Below, one piece after another: positions 35,046 through 45,250 of a DNA stretch of 64,000 bases (the stretch's first letter is position 1; each line of letters starts with the position of its first letter). A model generated the notes under the pieces. That model searched no databases. It saw only the letters and a list, made by a program, of their open reading frames with translations, and had not been told where the DNA came from. Source of the DNA: Epiperipatus broadwayi. Lineage: Eukaryota > Onychophora > Udeonychophora > Euonychophora > Peripatidae. Both the position numbers and the translations under genes were made by a program. The DNA lies in contig JAQFVV010000013.1 of assembly GCA_028023455.1 (NCBI GenBank), positions 14,520,258 to 14,584,257 of the forward strand, given 5' to 3'.

Positions 35046-36029
35046 ATTATTATTATATATAATGACTTGGTAGTTAATAAGTCTTAAAAATTAAATAATA
35101 AAATCATGTAAGTATTTTGTTTTTGAATAAAAACTTATGTTAATAAAAAACAAGTTATTTGTGAGAGGTTCTGAATTAAAAATAACTAATGTATTTTTAA
35201 AACAAAGAATTATTTTGGCAAGTTGTTAGTAATGGAATGAAAGAGTTATATCATCCATGTTATTTAAAATTGACTTAGTTTAGTGGTCTTAACAAAATAT
35301 AAGTTATATCAATAAATAATGTAAGTATGAAATATTAAAATATCAGTCTATATGTAATAAATTATAGTTATTAATAGTAGAATATCATGCACATAAAAAA
35401 TTAAATAATTATGTAAATATTTTCTTATCAAAGAAATATAACAAGGAAGTCTAAGAGTTACATCAGCTTTTATACCTATTATATTTCAGAAAGAAACAAG
35501 TCAGATTCTCTTTTCCTTTTACTATGAAGGAGAAAGCTCAGGGATGAAGAGACTCATACTCTGGCTTCAGATAATATTTTAAAGTAAAATAGAAGTAGAA
35601 TTACTTAAATAATATCAGTGCTAGCCTGATAAAAGGAAGAGAGCAGTGCAATGTTTTTATGGTTGTGTGTGGTAGTGGTGATGGTCAAGGGGAGTTTCTT
35701 TTAAATATAATAAAAACATATTTAAAAAAGTTATCTTATTTGCGAATATTTTTTATATGTACTAGTAATTTCACAGAATTGTCTAAAAAAATAATATAAA
35801 AACTGTTCAAAGTAAAAATTTCAAATTTACTAAATAAATATCTTTGTTTTAAGGTATTATTTAGTTGTTTCAAAAATTATTTTTTTAAAACATTGCTTTA
35901 TTTTAGCATGTATTTTAATCTCAAAGTTCCTTTTACAGAAATAAATGAATAAAACACTTTGTGTTTACCAAACACATTAAATAACTAAAGTCATATTTTT
36001 AGGGTTGTTTTTTTTTTGTAAAAGCAAAA

Positions 36030-36453
36030 GAGAAATAAGGGGCACTAAAATTTATCTTGCACAAAGGCTATTCTCCATGTGTGGCACTGGTAATTTTATC
36101 ATTGTACCTCAGTACAATTTCGATCAGATAGCTGATGACAGCAAATTACATACAGTAGTATCTACAACTGACAATTCTTAAGTTATTTTTATACATGCCA
36201 AAGTCTGCCTCAAAACATGAAAAATTGTTAATGGAACAATTTTTACTGTGAAAAACTTTTTATATTTCCTTTAGTGTTTTTGTTTCTTAGTTTATTTTCT
36301 CTGAATTGTATGAATAAAACAACAAGCAAAAGAGAATCTTAAAATTGAATTACTGTTAATTTAAAAGATTGTAAAAAAAACAAACATAATAAATATAATC
36401 AAATTTATAAGCTTTTTGTGAATCACTAAATTTTTTTATAAATCACTGGTTGA
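36030..36453 (+). mobile_element. Possible hAT 3' end
   Basis: The sequence GGGGCACTAAAATTTATCTT at about 36,040 and the end GGTTGAGAAACTATG (to 36,462) resemble the 3' end of a hAT element with a CAG-x-GGTTCTCAA-type terminus. It is followed by TTCTAAAC, a typical hAT target. No matching left end was found, so this is tentative. Confidence 0.25.
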
Positions 36454-36646
36454 GAAACTATGTTCTAAACATTTAAATACAACAGTCAAATTATCTTTAT
36501 CTATTGGAGTGAAAATGGTAGGGTGATCTTTTTTAAAATTATGAAGTGCAACAAATTCTTTAGATAAATTAGTTTTTGGTATTTTCGTATTTTTTATATT
36601 AAATATAATGTATATATAAAACTGAACAAGCAGTAACTTATGTTTT

Positions 36647-36725
36647 CAATGAGTTATATAATGTAAGTAAACTTTCCAAAAGACAGATATCTTTTGGAGA
36701 ATTTGTTTACATTATATAACTCATT
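36647..36725. repeat. Short near-perfect hairpin
   Basis: The arms CAATGAGTTATATAATGTAA (left) and its complement (right), extended by CTTTCCAAAAGA / TCTTTTGGAGAA, surround about six bases. It could be a small MITE or a hairpin left from another element. Confidence 0.7.
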
Positions 36726-36780
36726 GGAAACTTCAGTTACAAATAATCTGAGTTATTTATTATTTACATATATATATTGT

Positions 36781-38598
36781 AACGGTCACTGCCTGCGTCT
36801 CTATACGCATTGAGCATGACATGCATTTTCTAACATCGAGCAGCAATTAAGAAATATTCAAAGGCATCCAAAATATACATTACTATAATCATACCTTTAA
36901 AAGGTTCGTTTACTGCAACCTTTGCGAGCCACCTTAAGATAGAGATTACTCCCCTCCCCAAGGGATATGATCATGTAATTAATAAAGAGTTATAATCTCT
37001 TATATTTTCTTTTTTTATATATGTATAAAATCAATAGAAAAGTGAATGCCTAACAAATGATTCCCGATCCCGGTAAGTTTAATCCCTGACTAGCTCAATC
37101 AACTCATGATCTCGGGATGGTGGTTTGTTGCTTCGTTAACAGAAAAGGTCAAACAATAATATCATTATCAAATACACAGCACAACGCCGTACTTTAAAAT
37201 TAGATGTTAAATTTATTAAACCCTCTATGATTATATAAATATTTACAGAATAAAGAAGAGAATAAACACACACATAAACGATATTAATTAAAATTCAAGT
37301 GTATAAATAAATTTTAAATAGTTTCATAAATGGGAAAGGAATGGTCTGAAATTCTCCTCTCTTACACTTTAAACCCAAAACTTGGAATAAATTACTTATA
37401 TGAAAACAATGTGTATTAGCCATGGTACGCACGTGTTATAATAAAAAAAAAAAAGACTTAGCCACGAGTTAATGATATTTGAATCTTAAAAGTTCCATAA
37501 TATGAGTCCTGCACATGGCGGACAATAATATTTATTTGGACCACTTTCTAACACACTTTTATTCCTTATGGAAACAATCCTGCACGTAGCGGATGGAATA
37601 AATTTACTAGGGGAACAACCTCATGCTCAACTACAATTTGAATCTTAAAAGTTCCATAATATGAGTCCTGCCCGTAGCGGACAATAATAATTATTTGGAA
37701 CACTTTCTTACACACTTTTATTCCTTATGAAAACAATCCTGCATGTAGTGGATGGAATAAATTTATTATTATTTCAAGGTGAAACACGTACATCCAATGA
37801 CCAAACCACCCAACTATTTTTATTTAACTATTTTGAAATATTGAAATATTTCATATTTACTTTCTCTTTTCTTTTATAATTTATTTAGATACTCCGATGA
37901 ATTACGTGTACCTTTATGTTAAAATTACAAACGAAATATTTATAACTGAATTACGCAATTCATTGGTTCATTTAATAATAGCAATAGTAGTAAACTAACG
38001 AATTACTCGTAATAAGACACAAAAAATAGATATAAAAACATAAATATTACTTCCTGAAGGCTTCGTTCTTCTCCGGGCTAGGATTTTGAGGGTGATATAT
38101 ATCTGCTGTGCAGGTGATTACTTAATAGGGCTTCAATGGAGGTTGGCAAATTGTCCATAGCAGCTACACTTTAAGAAATAGAAAGTCACATCACTGGATG
38201 GCTATGTAGGTCTTCGAGCGGTGCGAATGTACCGAACTTGGTCTTCTACTCCATGTCCATTGCTGTATCACGAATAAATCTTGATTCCATTCCCTTAGTG
38301 ATATAAAACATTAGCTTAAATTTCAATTGTATTTTTCTTTGCAGTCAATGAATATCATATTTCTTGGTCTGCACCTTTTAAAATATGTTCAGCTATTAAT
38401 AACTCTTCAACTTGTTCAGCATTCCGAAAAATTATTTTTTTACATTCATAATTCTGCTTTTCTGTCCGTCCACTCTGAAAACTATACTGCTAACTACCAG
38501 AGAACGGGTAAGAGTGCCCGTGAGAGTGAACGAATATAACCCAGCTAACTAAATCAATTTCACCTGACCAGCCTTTATATATCCCCCCCATTACATGG
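36781..38598 (-). mobile_element. Putative LTR-like block
   Basis: The block runs, on the minus strand, from TGTAATGGGGGGATATATAA (a TG start with a TATA word) to CAGTGACCGTTACA at 36,781, which gives TG...CA ends with short inverted termini as in an LTR. It is GC-richer than its flanks and holds a tandem pair of ~159 bp units. I found no primer site, no gag or pol and no convincing target duplication. A complex non-LTR repeat or a gene-poor promoter region remains possible. Confidence 0.3.
37478..37766. repeat. Tandem duplication, period 159 bp
   Basis: Two units start with TTTGAATCTTAAAAGTTCCA at 37,478 and 37,637. They share GAGTCCTGC, GCGGACAATAATA, CACACTTTTATTCCTTATG and GGATGGAATAAATTTA with a few substitutions. 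The second copy is partial at its end. Confidence 0.9.
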
Positions 38599-38831
38599 TG
38601 TATTCTCTCATCCCCTCCACAAGTTATTGCTTTTACATTTCTGTTTTTAATTAAATTATTAATCCCTGATTTTAATTACTTAAGTCCAAACAAAAGATTT
38701 AATTTTAGCTATCTCTTTGGAAAAAATTTGTCTTATGATAACTTTATCTTTTAATTAATTTCAGAATTTCACAGACCATTTAAATTCCAATCCCTTGATT
38801 TCTTTAAACAATAAAATAAAATCACATTTAT

Positions 38832-39032
38832 TTAATTAAATAATTTTGTGTAGGTGTCAAGCCGAATGACCACTGATACAATTTCTACATTTTTTTTCCC
38901 AAAAACATTATGCAATAAAAAAAAGAGGTCATTGGCTTGCCTGCGGTCATGAACATTAAGTTCTAAAAAAAATTTATAAAACTTAAACTGTATCCTTGTT
39001 GTCACATAAAAATTGTTTTTAAGTTTTCCCAA
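38832..39032 (-). other. Coding-like open frame, unassigned
   Basis: The minus strand has a 66-codon frame whose second half, LNVHDRRQANDLFFLLHNV, then FGKKNVEIVSVVIRLDTY, follows a T-rich tract ending in TTTAG, so it could be a terminal exon with stop TAA at 38,832. The amino-acid mix is less AT-driven than in other chance frames here. I recognise no family; a transposon remnant is equally possible. Confidence 0.2.
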
Positions 39033-39959
39033 AAAGAATATTCAACAAGCAACAGAAAAAAAAATACAACATTTGAGAATCTAAAATAAAATCAAAAATC
39101 AAAATAAAACATGTTTACTGTTGGGTTATTTGCAAATACATTTCAGTTTCCCGCAATAATTTCTTTAATCCCCTACCATATTTATTCATATCATAAATGA
39201 AAAAATATATAGCATTTATTAACAGCAAAATACATATTTACATGTGGTGTCCACATTTGTTTATTTATAAGCATACTATCACCATTCATCCTATTTATTT
39301 ACAATATATTGTGTGTGCAAGCAACAGAGAAAATATACCTGCACAGACCACTCCTTTTATTATAATATGTACATTTGTTTGGGCTGCAACTATGCTTGCA
39401 GCCATCTTTGTGGCAGTCATTTAAGACTGACTGTCACAATATATATATATATTGTAACCTGACTGGGGGTTTCTATTCCCTCTGATAGTTAATTTATTTC
39501 CTGATGAGCATATTGTAAGAAGAAAAGAATGACTGTGTTACCCAATGCTAACGTTATCCCACTTACAACAACATTTCCTTCTCATCAGAGGGTGTAGTAT
39601 TAAAGAGACTGAAAACATCTAGATATTTATCTGGTTGGTTTACCAAACAGCAACCACTAGAGTTCCAGCTGACTACAACCTTATTCAACCAGATCAAGTT
39701 CCGCCAGACATAGTTCAGAAAATGAGATTCCACTGATTGATGAATGATGTGAAATAAAACTGTCCCATTGTTGATGATCATTGAGTGTCCATCATTTATA
39801 TTCCATAATCCTGCTGCCAGTGTTCATATAGTAGAGACATTTAGATATCCGTATGTACATCACCGATACCTCCCTTATAATTTCTCAAGTTTAAATTCTG
39901 TGAATTTATATTCTCCTCATATGTGCACATTTGTAGACAAGTCTTGATTTATGTTTGGA

Positions 39960-40250
39960 TTAATCCTTTTTATCTACAGAAATTTATATGAAGATTTGTA
40001 ATCACAATAGATGCAATTAAAGAGCTTTTCTCCATTGTGAGTCATTTTGTATCGATTTAATTAAACAAGCTTTCACAGAAGTCTTGTACTTACAGAAGCT
40101 AAAATTGAAGAGATGTTTTCCAGTATGATATCTTTCATGTAATTTTAATGACTTCTTAACACACTTGGAACCTGCAGTTGAAAAGTTTTTTTTTAGTATA
40201 ACTCATTTTATGCACTTTTAAAGAACCTTTGGCAAAATACTTGTAGTCAC
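39960..40250 (-). pseudogene. C2H2 zinc-finger array remnant
   Basis: Across shifting frames the minus strand gives DYKYFAKGSLKVHKM, KKSLKLHERYHTGK, FCKYKTSVKACLIK, THNGEKLFNCIYCDYKSS. These are three to four consecutive C2H2 fingers with H-x3-H-TGEK-type linkers and C-x2-C-x-YK patterns, typical of animal poly-zinc-finger DNA-binding proteins. Several cysteines and histidines are missing and frameshifts occur, so this is a pseudogene. The hammerhead-repeat cluster begins directly next to it at about 40,252. Confidence 0.65.
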
Positions 40251-40403
40251 TAAAGCTTCACATGATCACCTTTTCTTATGCTTGCTCATAACTTATTAAA
40301 ACAGGCAAAACTCTCCATACAGTAGTGACACTCAGTGCAAGGACCAGAGTACTCAATGGATATAAGAAGGCTTGTGCATAAAATTCCTATCTACTGCCTA
40401 CTC

Positions 40404-40459
40404 ATCCAGTATACCCAGACTAATTTTTGGCTTGTGGCTTTCATCAATGAGCCTTGGAT
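40404..40459 (-). ncRNA. Hammerhead-like motif, degenerate
   Basis: On the minus strand the core reads TTGATGA and the GAAA position reads AAAA, while GTC and the outer stem ATCCAA / CTGGAT remain partly paired. It is probably not catalytic. Confidence 0.45.
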
Positions 40460-40756
40460 CTGAGAGCTATGTACCTAGAACTTAGGATCTTATGCAACTC
40501 TCCAGCAGCCACCTTTTATCTCTACTTAACTACAAAACTATGAGCATAAAATTTAAAACAATCTAAGCTTATTAGTTTATAGGTCTGAACTCAGTTCAGT
40601 ACCCATACATTTTGGTGTTTTTGGTTCTTTAATAACCATAGCCACCACTATCCTTTTGGTCAGGATTGGTATTAAACCACCAAACATCACATAATCAGCA
40701 TTTCTTATGTTTGCTCATAAGTTATTAAAACAGGCAAAACTCTCCATACAGTAGTG

Positions 40757-40813
40757 TCAAGACTCCTTGCTGACAAAGGCCACAAGCCAGAAACTAGTCT
40801 GAGGATATTGGAT
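40757..40813 (+). ncRNA. Hammerhead-like motif, degenerate
   Basis: The core reads CTGACAA instead of CTGANGA; GGC-CACAA-GCC, GAAA and CTAGTC are kept. The 5' half of stem I is replaced where the inverted units join. Confidence 0.45.
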
Positions 40814-41116
40814 GAGTAGGAACTAGATTTTCTGGCAGCCAGTGATTACTCTGGCTTGCAGTGAGTGGCACTACTGTATGGGGAGTTGCCTGTTTTAATA
40901 AATTATGAGCAAGCATAAGAAATGGTGATCATGTGATCTTTGGTTGTTTAATACCAATTTTGCCTAATAGGATCCATAGTGGCTATGGTTATTAAAGAAC
41001 CAAAGACACCAAAATGTATGGCTACTGAACTGAGTTCAAATCTATATAAGCTAATGAGAAAAGGTCGCTGCTGAAGGATTGCATTAGATCCTAAGATCTA
41101 GGTGCAGTGCTCTCAC

Positions 41117-41175
41117 ATCCAAGGCTCATCTCTGATGAAGGCCACAAGCCAGAAACTAGTCTGGGGATATTGGAT
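41117..41175 (+). ncRNA. Hammerhead-like motif, intact core words
   Basis: CTGATGA (41,132), GGC-CACAA-GCC, GAAA and CTAGTC are all present, with outer stem I ATCCAA / TTGGAT fully paired. Inner stem I (TCATCT against TGGGGA) is weakened by two mismatches. The A-A opposition at the base of stem II is shared with the other copies. Confidence 0.6.
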
Positions 41176-41590
41176 GAGTAGGCACTAGATAGGAATTTTA
41201 TGCACAAGCCTTCTGGCATCCATTGATTACTCTGGCTTGCACTGAATGACACTACTGTATGGAGAGTTTTGCCTGTTTTAGTCACAAAAGCTACAGCTAA
41301 ATGGTTTCTCTCTATTGTTAGTTTATTCATGTAGTTTTAAACTATTCATTTTTCCCATTCTGATTTAATGAGTTTGTAGTTTTCTATATTATTAAAAACA
41401 TACATATATATGTCTTCAGAATGTTGGTTGTATTATGGGCATTAATTCAAATTTAAACTTTAGATAAATATACTTTTTAATTTCAAAATGCAGAAAAGAA
41501 AAACTATGATCTATCAGCTTCTGCAATCTCAGAAGTTTTGTAATTAAGAAAGAGAAAACTTGGTGACATATATTACAGTGTGGCCTCTTA

Positions 41591-41665
41591 TATTTGAAAT
41601 TGTAATCATAAAATCACAATGACCATATATTTGAAATTGTAATCATAAAATCACAATGACCATAT
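41591..41665. repeat. Tandem duplication, period 37 bp
   Basis: The unit starts TATTTGAAATTGTAATCATA and ends CACAATGACCATA, repeated exactly twice. Confidence 0.9.
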
Positions 41666-42308
41666 ATATTTGTAATTAGTTTGTCATATGATATTAATAA
41701 TTTAAATGAGTATATGAAGAAATAAAAATGACTATTCAATCACACATTATACTAAAAAAAAATGGAAGTCTCATATTTAAAAAGAATTCATTAAAATATT
41801 TCAAAAAAACAATCAATGGTGGATCTGATATCATATTGATTTAAATCACCAAAAGAAAATCTCAAATTGTAAATAAGTATTTAGTAAGATAATACAATGC
41901 AGATATATATAACCAATTTGAAATGGTTTCTGTTCCTGAATGCACTCAACGCACGAAGAGTTTTAAAACAAAGTTTTTTAGATGAAATTTTAGTGCCAAC
42001 TTAAATATAAATTCAGGTATGATATGTTTAGAATGTAACAAACAACTAACATTACTGATATACACTTTATTACAAAGCTTAACTTCAAATCAATATTATA
42101 AGTTTTATAATTTAAAATAAAAAATCAGTGAATTCATTATTGCGTTTCACCATTTCTATCAGCATATTTCAATTTACTTTTTTTTTCTTTTTAATTTTAA
42201 TAACAATAATGATAATTATATTATTCTATAAGAAATTAGTTTGGTACATAATCTTTTATCATTTTGTTGAATTAATCATTTTAAATAACTACATTTTTTT
42301 TCCTCATG

Positions 42309-42392
42309 TGTCATAGCATCAGCCAGTAAGTGAACTTGCTAACCCGGAACAACTGCTTGTAAGACAGCTGTGCTAACCTCTCGACCACCAAC
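42309..42392 (-). repeat. tRNA-derived SINE, copy 1
   Basis: On the minus strand the head reads TTGGTGGTCGAGAGGTTAGC (A-box region) then CTGTCTTACAAGCAG. The end is GATGCTATGACACATG followed by an A-rich tail (complement of the T run at about 42,294-42,302). The same plan is seen at 52,796 and 60,128. Confidence 0.7.
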
Positions 42393-42899
42393 ATTTTATC
42401 TTTCCAAAAAAATTTTTTACAGCATTTTTGTAAATACTTTTAAATATTTCAAATGTTATCTAGAGTTTTCTTACCTTTAAATTTATCTGTTAGTAATTCC
42501 GCACTGTTAAATCTTTACATTAAAAAGAATTGTTCTTAGGGCTGAATGGTAGATATTTTCTTTGGTGGTCACTCAGGCATTATTTTTCAACTTCATGACT
42601 TCTTCATAGTGTGGGAAGGGAGAGCAAGCTATTCTTTTTAGCCAAACTTTCTAGCACTTTTCATGTTAATAATATGCTTCTTCATATTGCAGTTTTACAG
42701 TACTAACTGCTGCACTTCTTTGACTAATTGCTGGTCACAGTGACTCCAAACTTAGTCTGTTTATTTAAACTCTTTGTTGTGAACTGATTAAATACTGAAC
42801 TAGTATTTACTGCAAAGCAGCTGTTACAATCAATTAATTGCAACTCCTGGAATTGATCAATTGCTCGCTCCAACTTCCTATGATCTTTTATCATCTTTT

Positions 42900-42990
42900 A
42901 AATCTCACCCACACTGACCAACATGTTTTTAAAAACATGTTGACTTCCCCTGCCTAAGGCAAAAAAGTGATGCTATCTTTTTTTAATAAA
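42900..42990. repeat. Perfect 24 bp palindrome
   Basis: CAACATGTTTTTAAAAACAT followed by GTTG near 42,922 is its own reverse complement. Around it a minus-strand frame of about 55 codons (ending near 42,740) has no recognised motif. Confidence 0.5.
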
Positions 42991-43889
42991 CTATTTACAC
43001 CATTTCTATTTTGTAATTTGTAAACATTCAGCGCTAACAAAAAAATATATTGGTAACATTTGAAACCACAGATTTTTAGTGATAAAAATTTGTTAATTAA
43101 ATGTGTCAATTAATTTCTAATTGTACATTTTAAATATTGACTTTTCTTTTTCATTTTTTTTTCAGAGAACTAAATTTATACATTTTGTTTTTCTAATTGT
43201 GTTAGCTTTCTTTTTTTTAATCAAACCAGGCAGGGTAACTTCATGATATATGAAACACTGTGTCTGTTTCAATATATAATCATTAAAATCAGTCAATGCT
43301 TAGACAATATCAATAACAATCAACAATCTCAATGTTTCAATGCTTGCATATGTACATCTTTTTTGCCTATTTATACACCATCTACATTGCAATGAATCAT
43401 ATCTTTTTTCTTCTCTTTGTATCTTTGTCCAATGCAAACAAACTTAACTTTTTGAATGCCAAAGCAATTACAAACTAAAAAGAAAATTATATCACAAAGA
43501 GAGTATGTTATAATTTTAGAACAGCATTTAAACATTATGCAATGTGGTATAATAATTATAAGAAAGAAAGTCCATATAAATTCTAGAGCAGTGCTTCTCA
43601 ACTCATTAATATAAAATCTCTCCCCTCACCCAAAAGTATTTTTAATAGAGAAATATGCTGTTACTAGACAATTTTGATTTATATTTAGTTTATTTAAATA
43701 ATTTTCTTATTTATATTTTCATTATAATACCAAAAAATTAAAGAATTACAATATTAAAAGATCATGAATTATGAAACACAAACCTCATTAATAATAATTA
43801 GAACAAATATTGAATAATACACCAAAAGAGGCTCTAATAACAATTTAATGGATGTGTTTAATTATTGCTACACAAAAAATCAAGATCAG

Positions 43890-44489
43890 GTCAAATATAT
43901 GACAGCAATTCTTGGATTTTTTCCCAATGCTCTGTTGATGAACAACATTTATGCTTATTTTTAATTAGTAATAATGATTAAAATGCAGTTCCACAAAGAT
44001 ATGAATGGACCCAGAATATTTGAGGCTGGATTTACCAATGAAGGATATTCTTTTCACCATTGAATCTAAAATCCCAATAAATCCTTATTGTAAAAGTTCA
44101 ATTTAATGATTGAATTGGCTCTTAAGTCAATTAGTTCCTCTTAAGATGACCATAGGGGATTGCTAAAGTGTAGAGATGAAATCAATGGCATTCTTATCCA
44201 GTCATGTTTTCATTTAAATTAAAATATTTTTCAAAGAAATCATTGAATTTGTGATATAATTATTCTTTTACTTTCAGCTGATAATAAAATGTTATTTTCT
44301 TCAAGTAATTCATAGAGAAAAGCAAATAATTCTGCATTATTATCCCTAAAAGTTTTTAAACATGCTGAAACTTTATTTTGAAATGATTATAAATTTTGAA
44401 TTTAGGATTAATATATTGACATTTTTTCCTTGCAGAGAAAGATTTATTTCATGTACTTTTTCAAAAAAAATAATCAGGTAAAAAAGAAA

Positions 44490-44540
<51 letters not shown>

Positions 44541-45215
44541 AATAATAATAATAATAAAAAAGATGCTAATATGAAAAAGTTCATAATTCATTTTTTAATA
44601 TTAAAATTATCTTCTGTGACACATAAAAGAGATTTATTACTGGAGTTCATATCTTAACACAAAATTCAAAATAAGATTTATTAGTAGTGTTACTGTTTAT
44701 GCAGTTAACTACTGTAGAATCTTCTGATAACTCTTTACTAAGTGATTTTTTCATATGTTGAAATATGATATTTTCTCTATGGAAATGCAATGAACATGTC
44801 TTGTATTGAGACAAATCTTTTTTTAATTTTTGTATAAATTCTGAAATCCTGTTAGCTATGGCTGCAACTCCATCAGTTTAAACCCCAATCCACTTTTAAC
44901 ATTCAATGTTATTTACTGTAAAAAAATTATTCCACTTTCTAAATATATCTCTTCCTTTAATTGCACTGGGAAAATTTCTACAAAACACTAGATCTCATAA
45001 ATTTGCAAAATATGAAAATATCTGACAACAATCATTAAATTGGCATCATTCGTATTATCGGTTCACTCAGCAAATTGTATGGCAAGTATAGTTTTTTGCT
45101 TGATTTGTGATAATAATGTAGACATGATTTTTCTTTTAATTGGATTATTGGATACATAATTTTTTTTTTTAAATTTGATATTTTGGAATCATCAATAGTT
45201 TTGCCCAAAGTGCGA
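43890..45215 (-). pseudogene. hAT transposase (SCAND3/ZBED5-like) pseudogene
   Basis: Blocks in family order on the minus strand: KTIDDSKISNLKKKI near 45,190; LAIQFAE then TDNTNDANLMIVVRYFHIL at about 45,085 (the FALQLDESTD-x-x-x-x-AQLLVYVRY block, with the catalytic DEST region degraded to AE and a stop); TDGVAAIANRISEFIQ near 44,875 (CTDGA-x-x-M-x-G); then near the C terminus EELIDLRANSI (44,130), EYPSLVNPASNILGPF (44,040) and SLLLIKNKHKCC with EHWEKIQELL near 43,930. Stops, frameshifts and an internal (CAT)n expansion prove it is dead. It belongs to a different hAT transposase lineage from the copy at 18.9-20.4 kb. Confidence 0.8.
44490..44557. repeat. (CAT)n-(AAT)n microsatellite
   Basis: About 17 ATC units followed directly by about 6 ATA units. 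The poly-His and poly-Met frames across it are artefacts. Confidence 0.95.
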
Positions 45216-45250
45216 CATTTTATAATACAGATATATAAAAAAGAATACAC

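Larger units (their letters stand above)
40252..41290. mobile_element. Hammerhead-repeat cluster: tandem units in both orientations
   Basis: A minus-strand stretch of more than one unit (40,252-40,757) shows the same outer sequence twice: ACAGGCAAAACTCTCCATAC starts at 40,301 and again at 40,730, a period of 429 bases. It then abuts a plus-strand stretch (40,757-41,290) with two hammerhead-like motifs 362 bases apart; the shorter spacing is explained by a deletion near 41,060. The cluster is thus a head-to-tail array joined to an inverted head-to-tail array. No protein is encoded. Confidence 0.8.
43589..45250 (-). mobile_element. Second hAT transposon, partial boundaries
   Basis: A hAT-type terminus CAGTGCTTCTCAAC starts at 43,589 and is preceded by TTCTAGAG, which fits the usual hAT target (n-TCTAGA-n). 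The transposase remnant inside runs on the minus strand, so this is its 3' end. The other terminus and the second copy of TTCTAGAG were not found, so the right boundary is only the end of coding similarity. Confidence 0.65.

Noticed and set aside
36781-39434. A complete LTR retrotransposon between the two TGTAAC words
   Set aside because: No gag, pol, primer site or second LTR could be found; only a tentative LTR-like block is kept.
39480-39595. A further hammerhead at CTGATGAGC / CTCATCAG words
   Set aside because: CTGATGA occurs, but no stem I pairing, no GTC/UH site in the right place and no relation to the repeat family.
41091-41330. A 79-codon minus-strand protein
   Set aside because: It lies entirely within the hammerhead repeat, on the strand opposite the motif, and is not preserved in the other copies.
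44373-44657. Frames with poly-methionine and poly-histidine
   Set aside because: They are translations of the (CAT)n run inside the hAT pseudogene.
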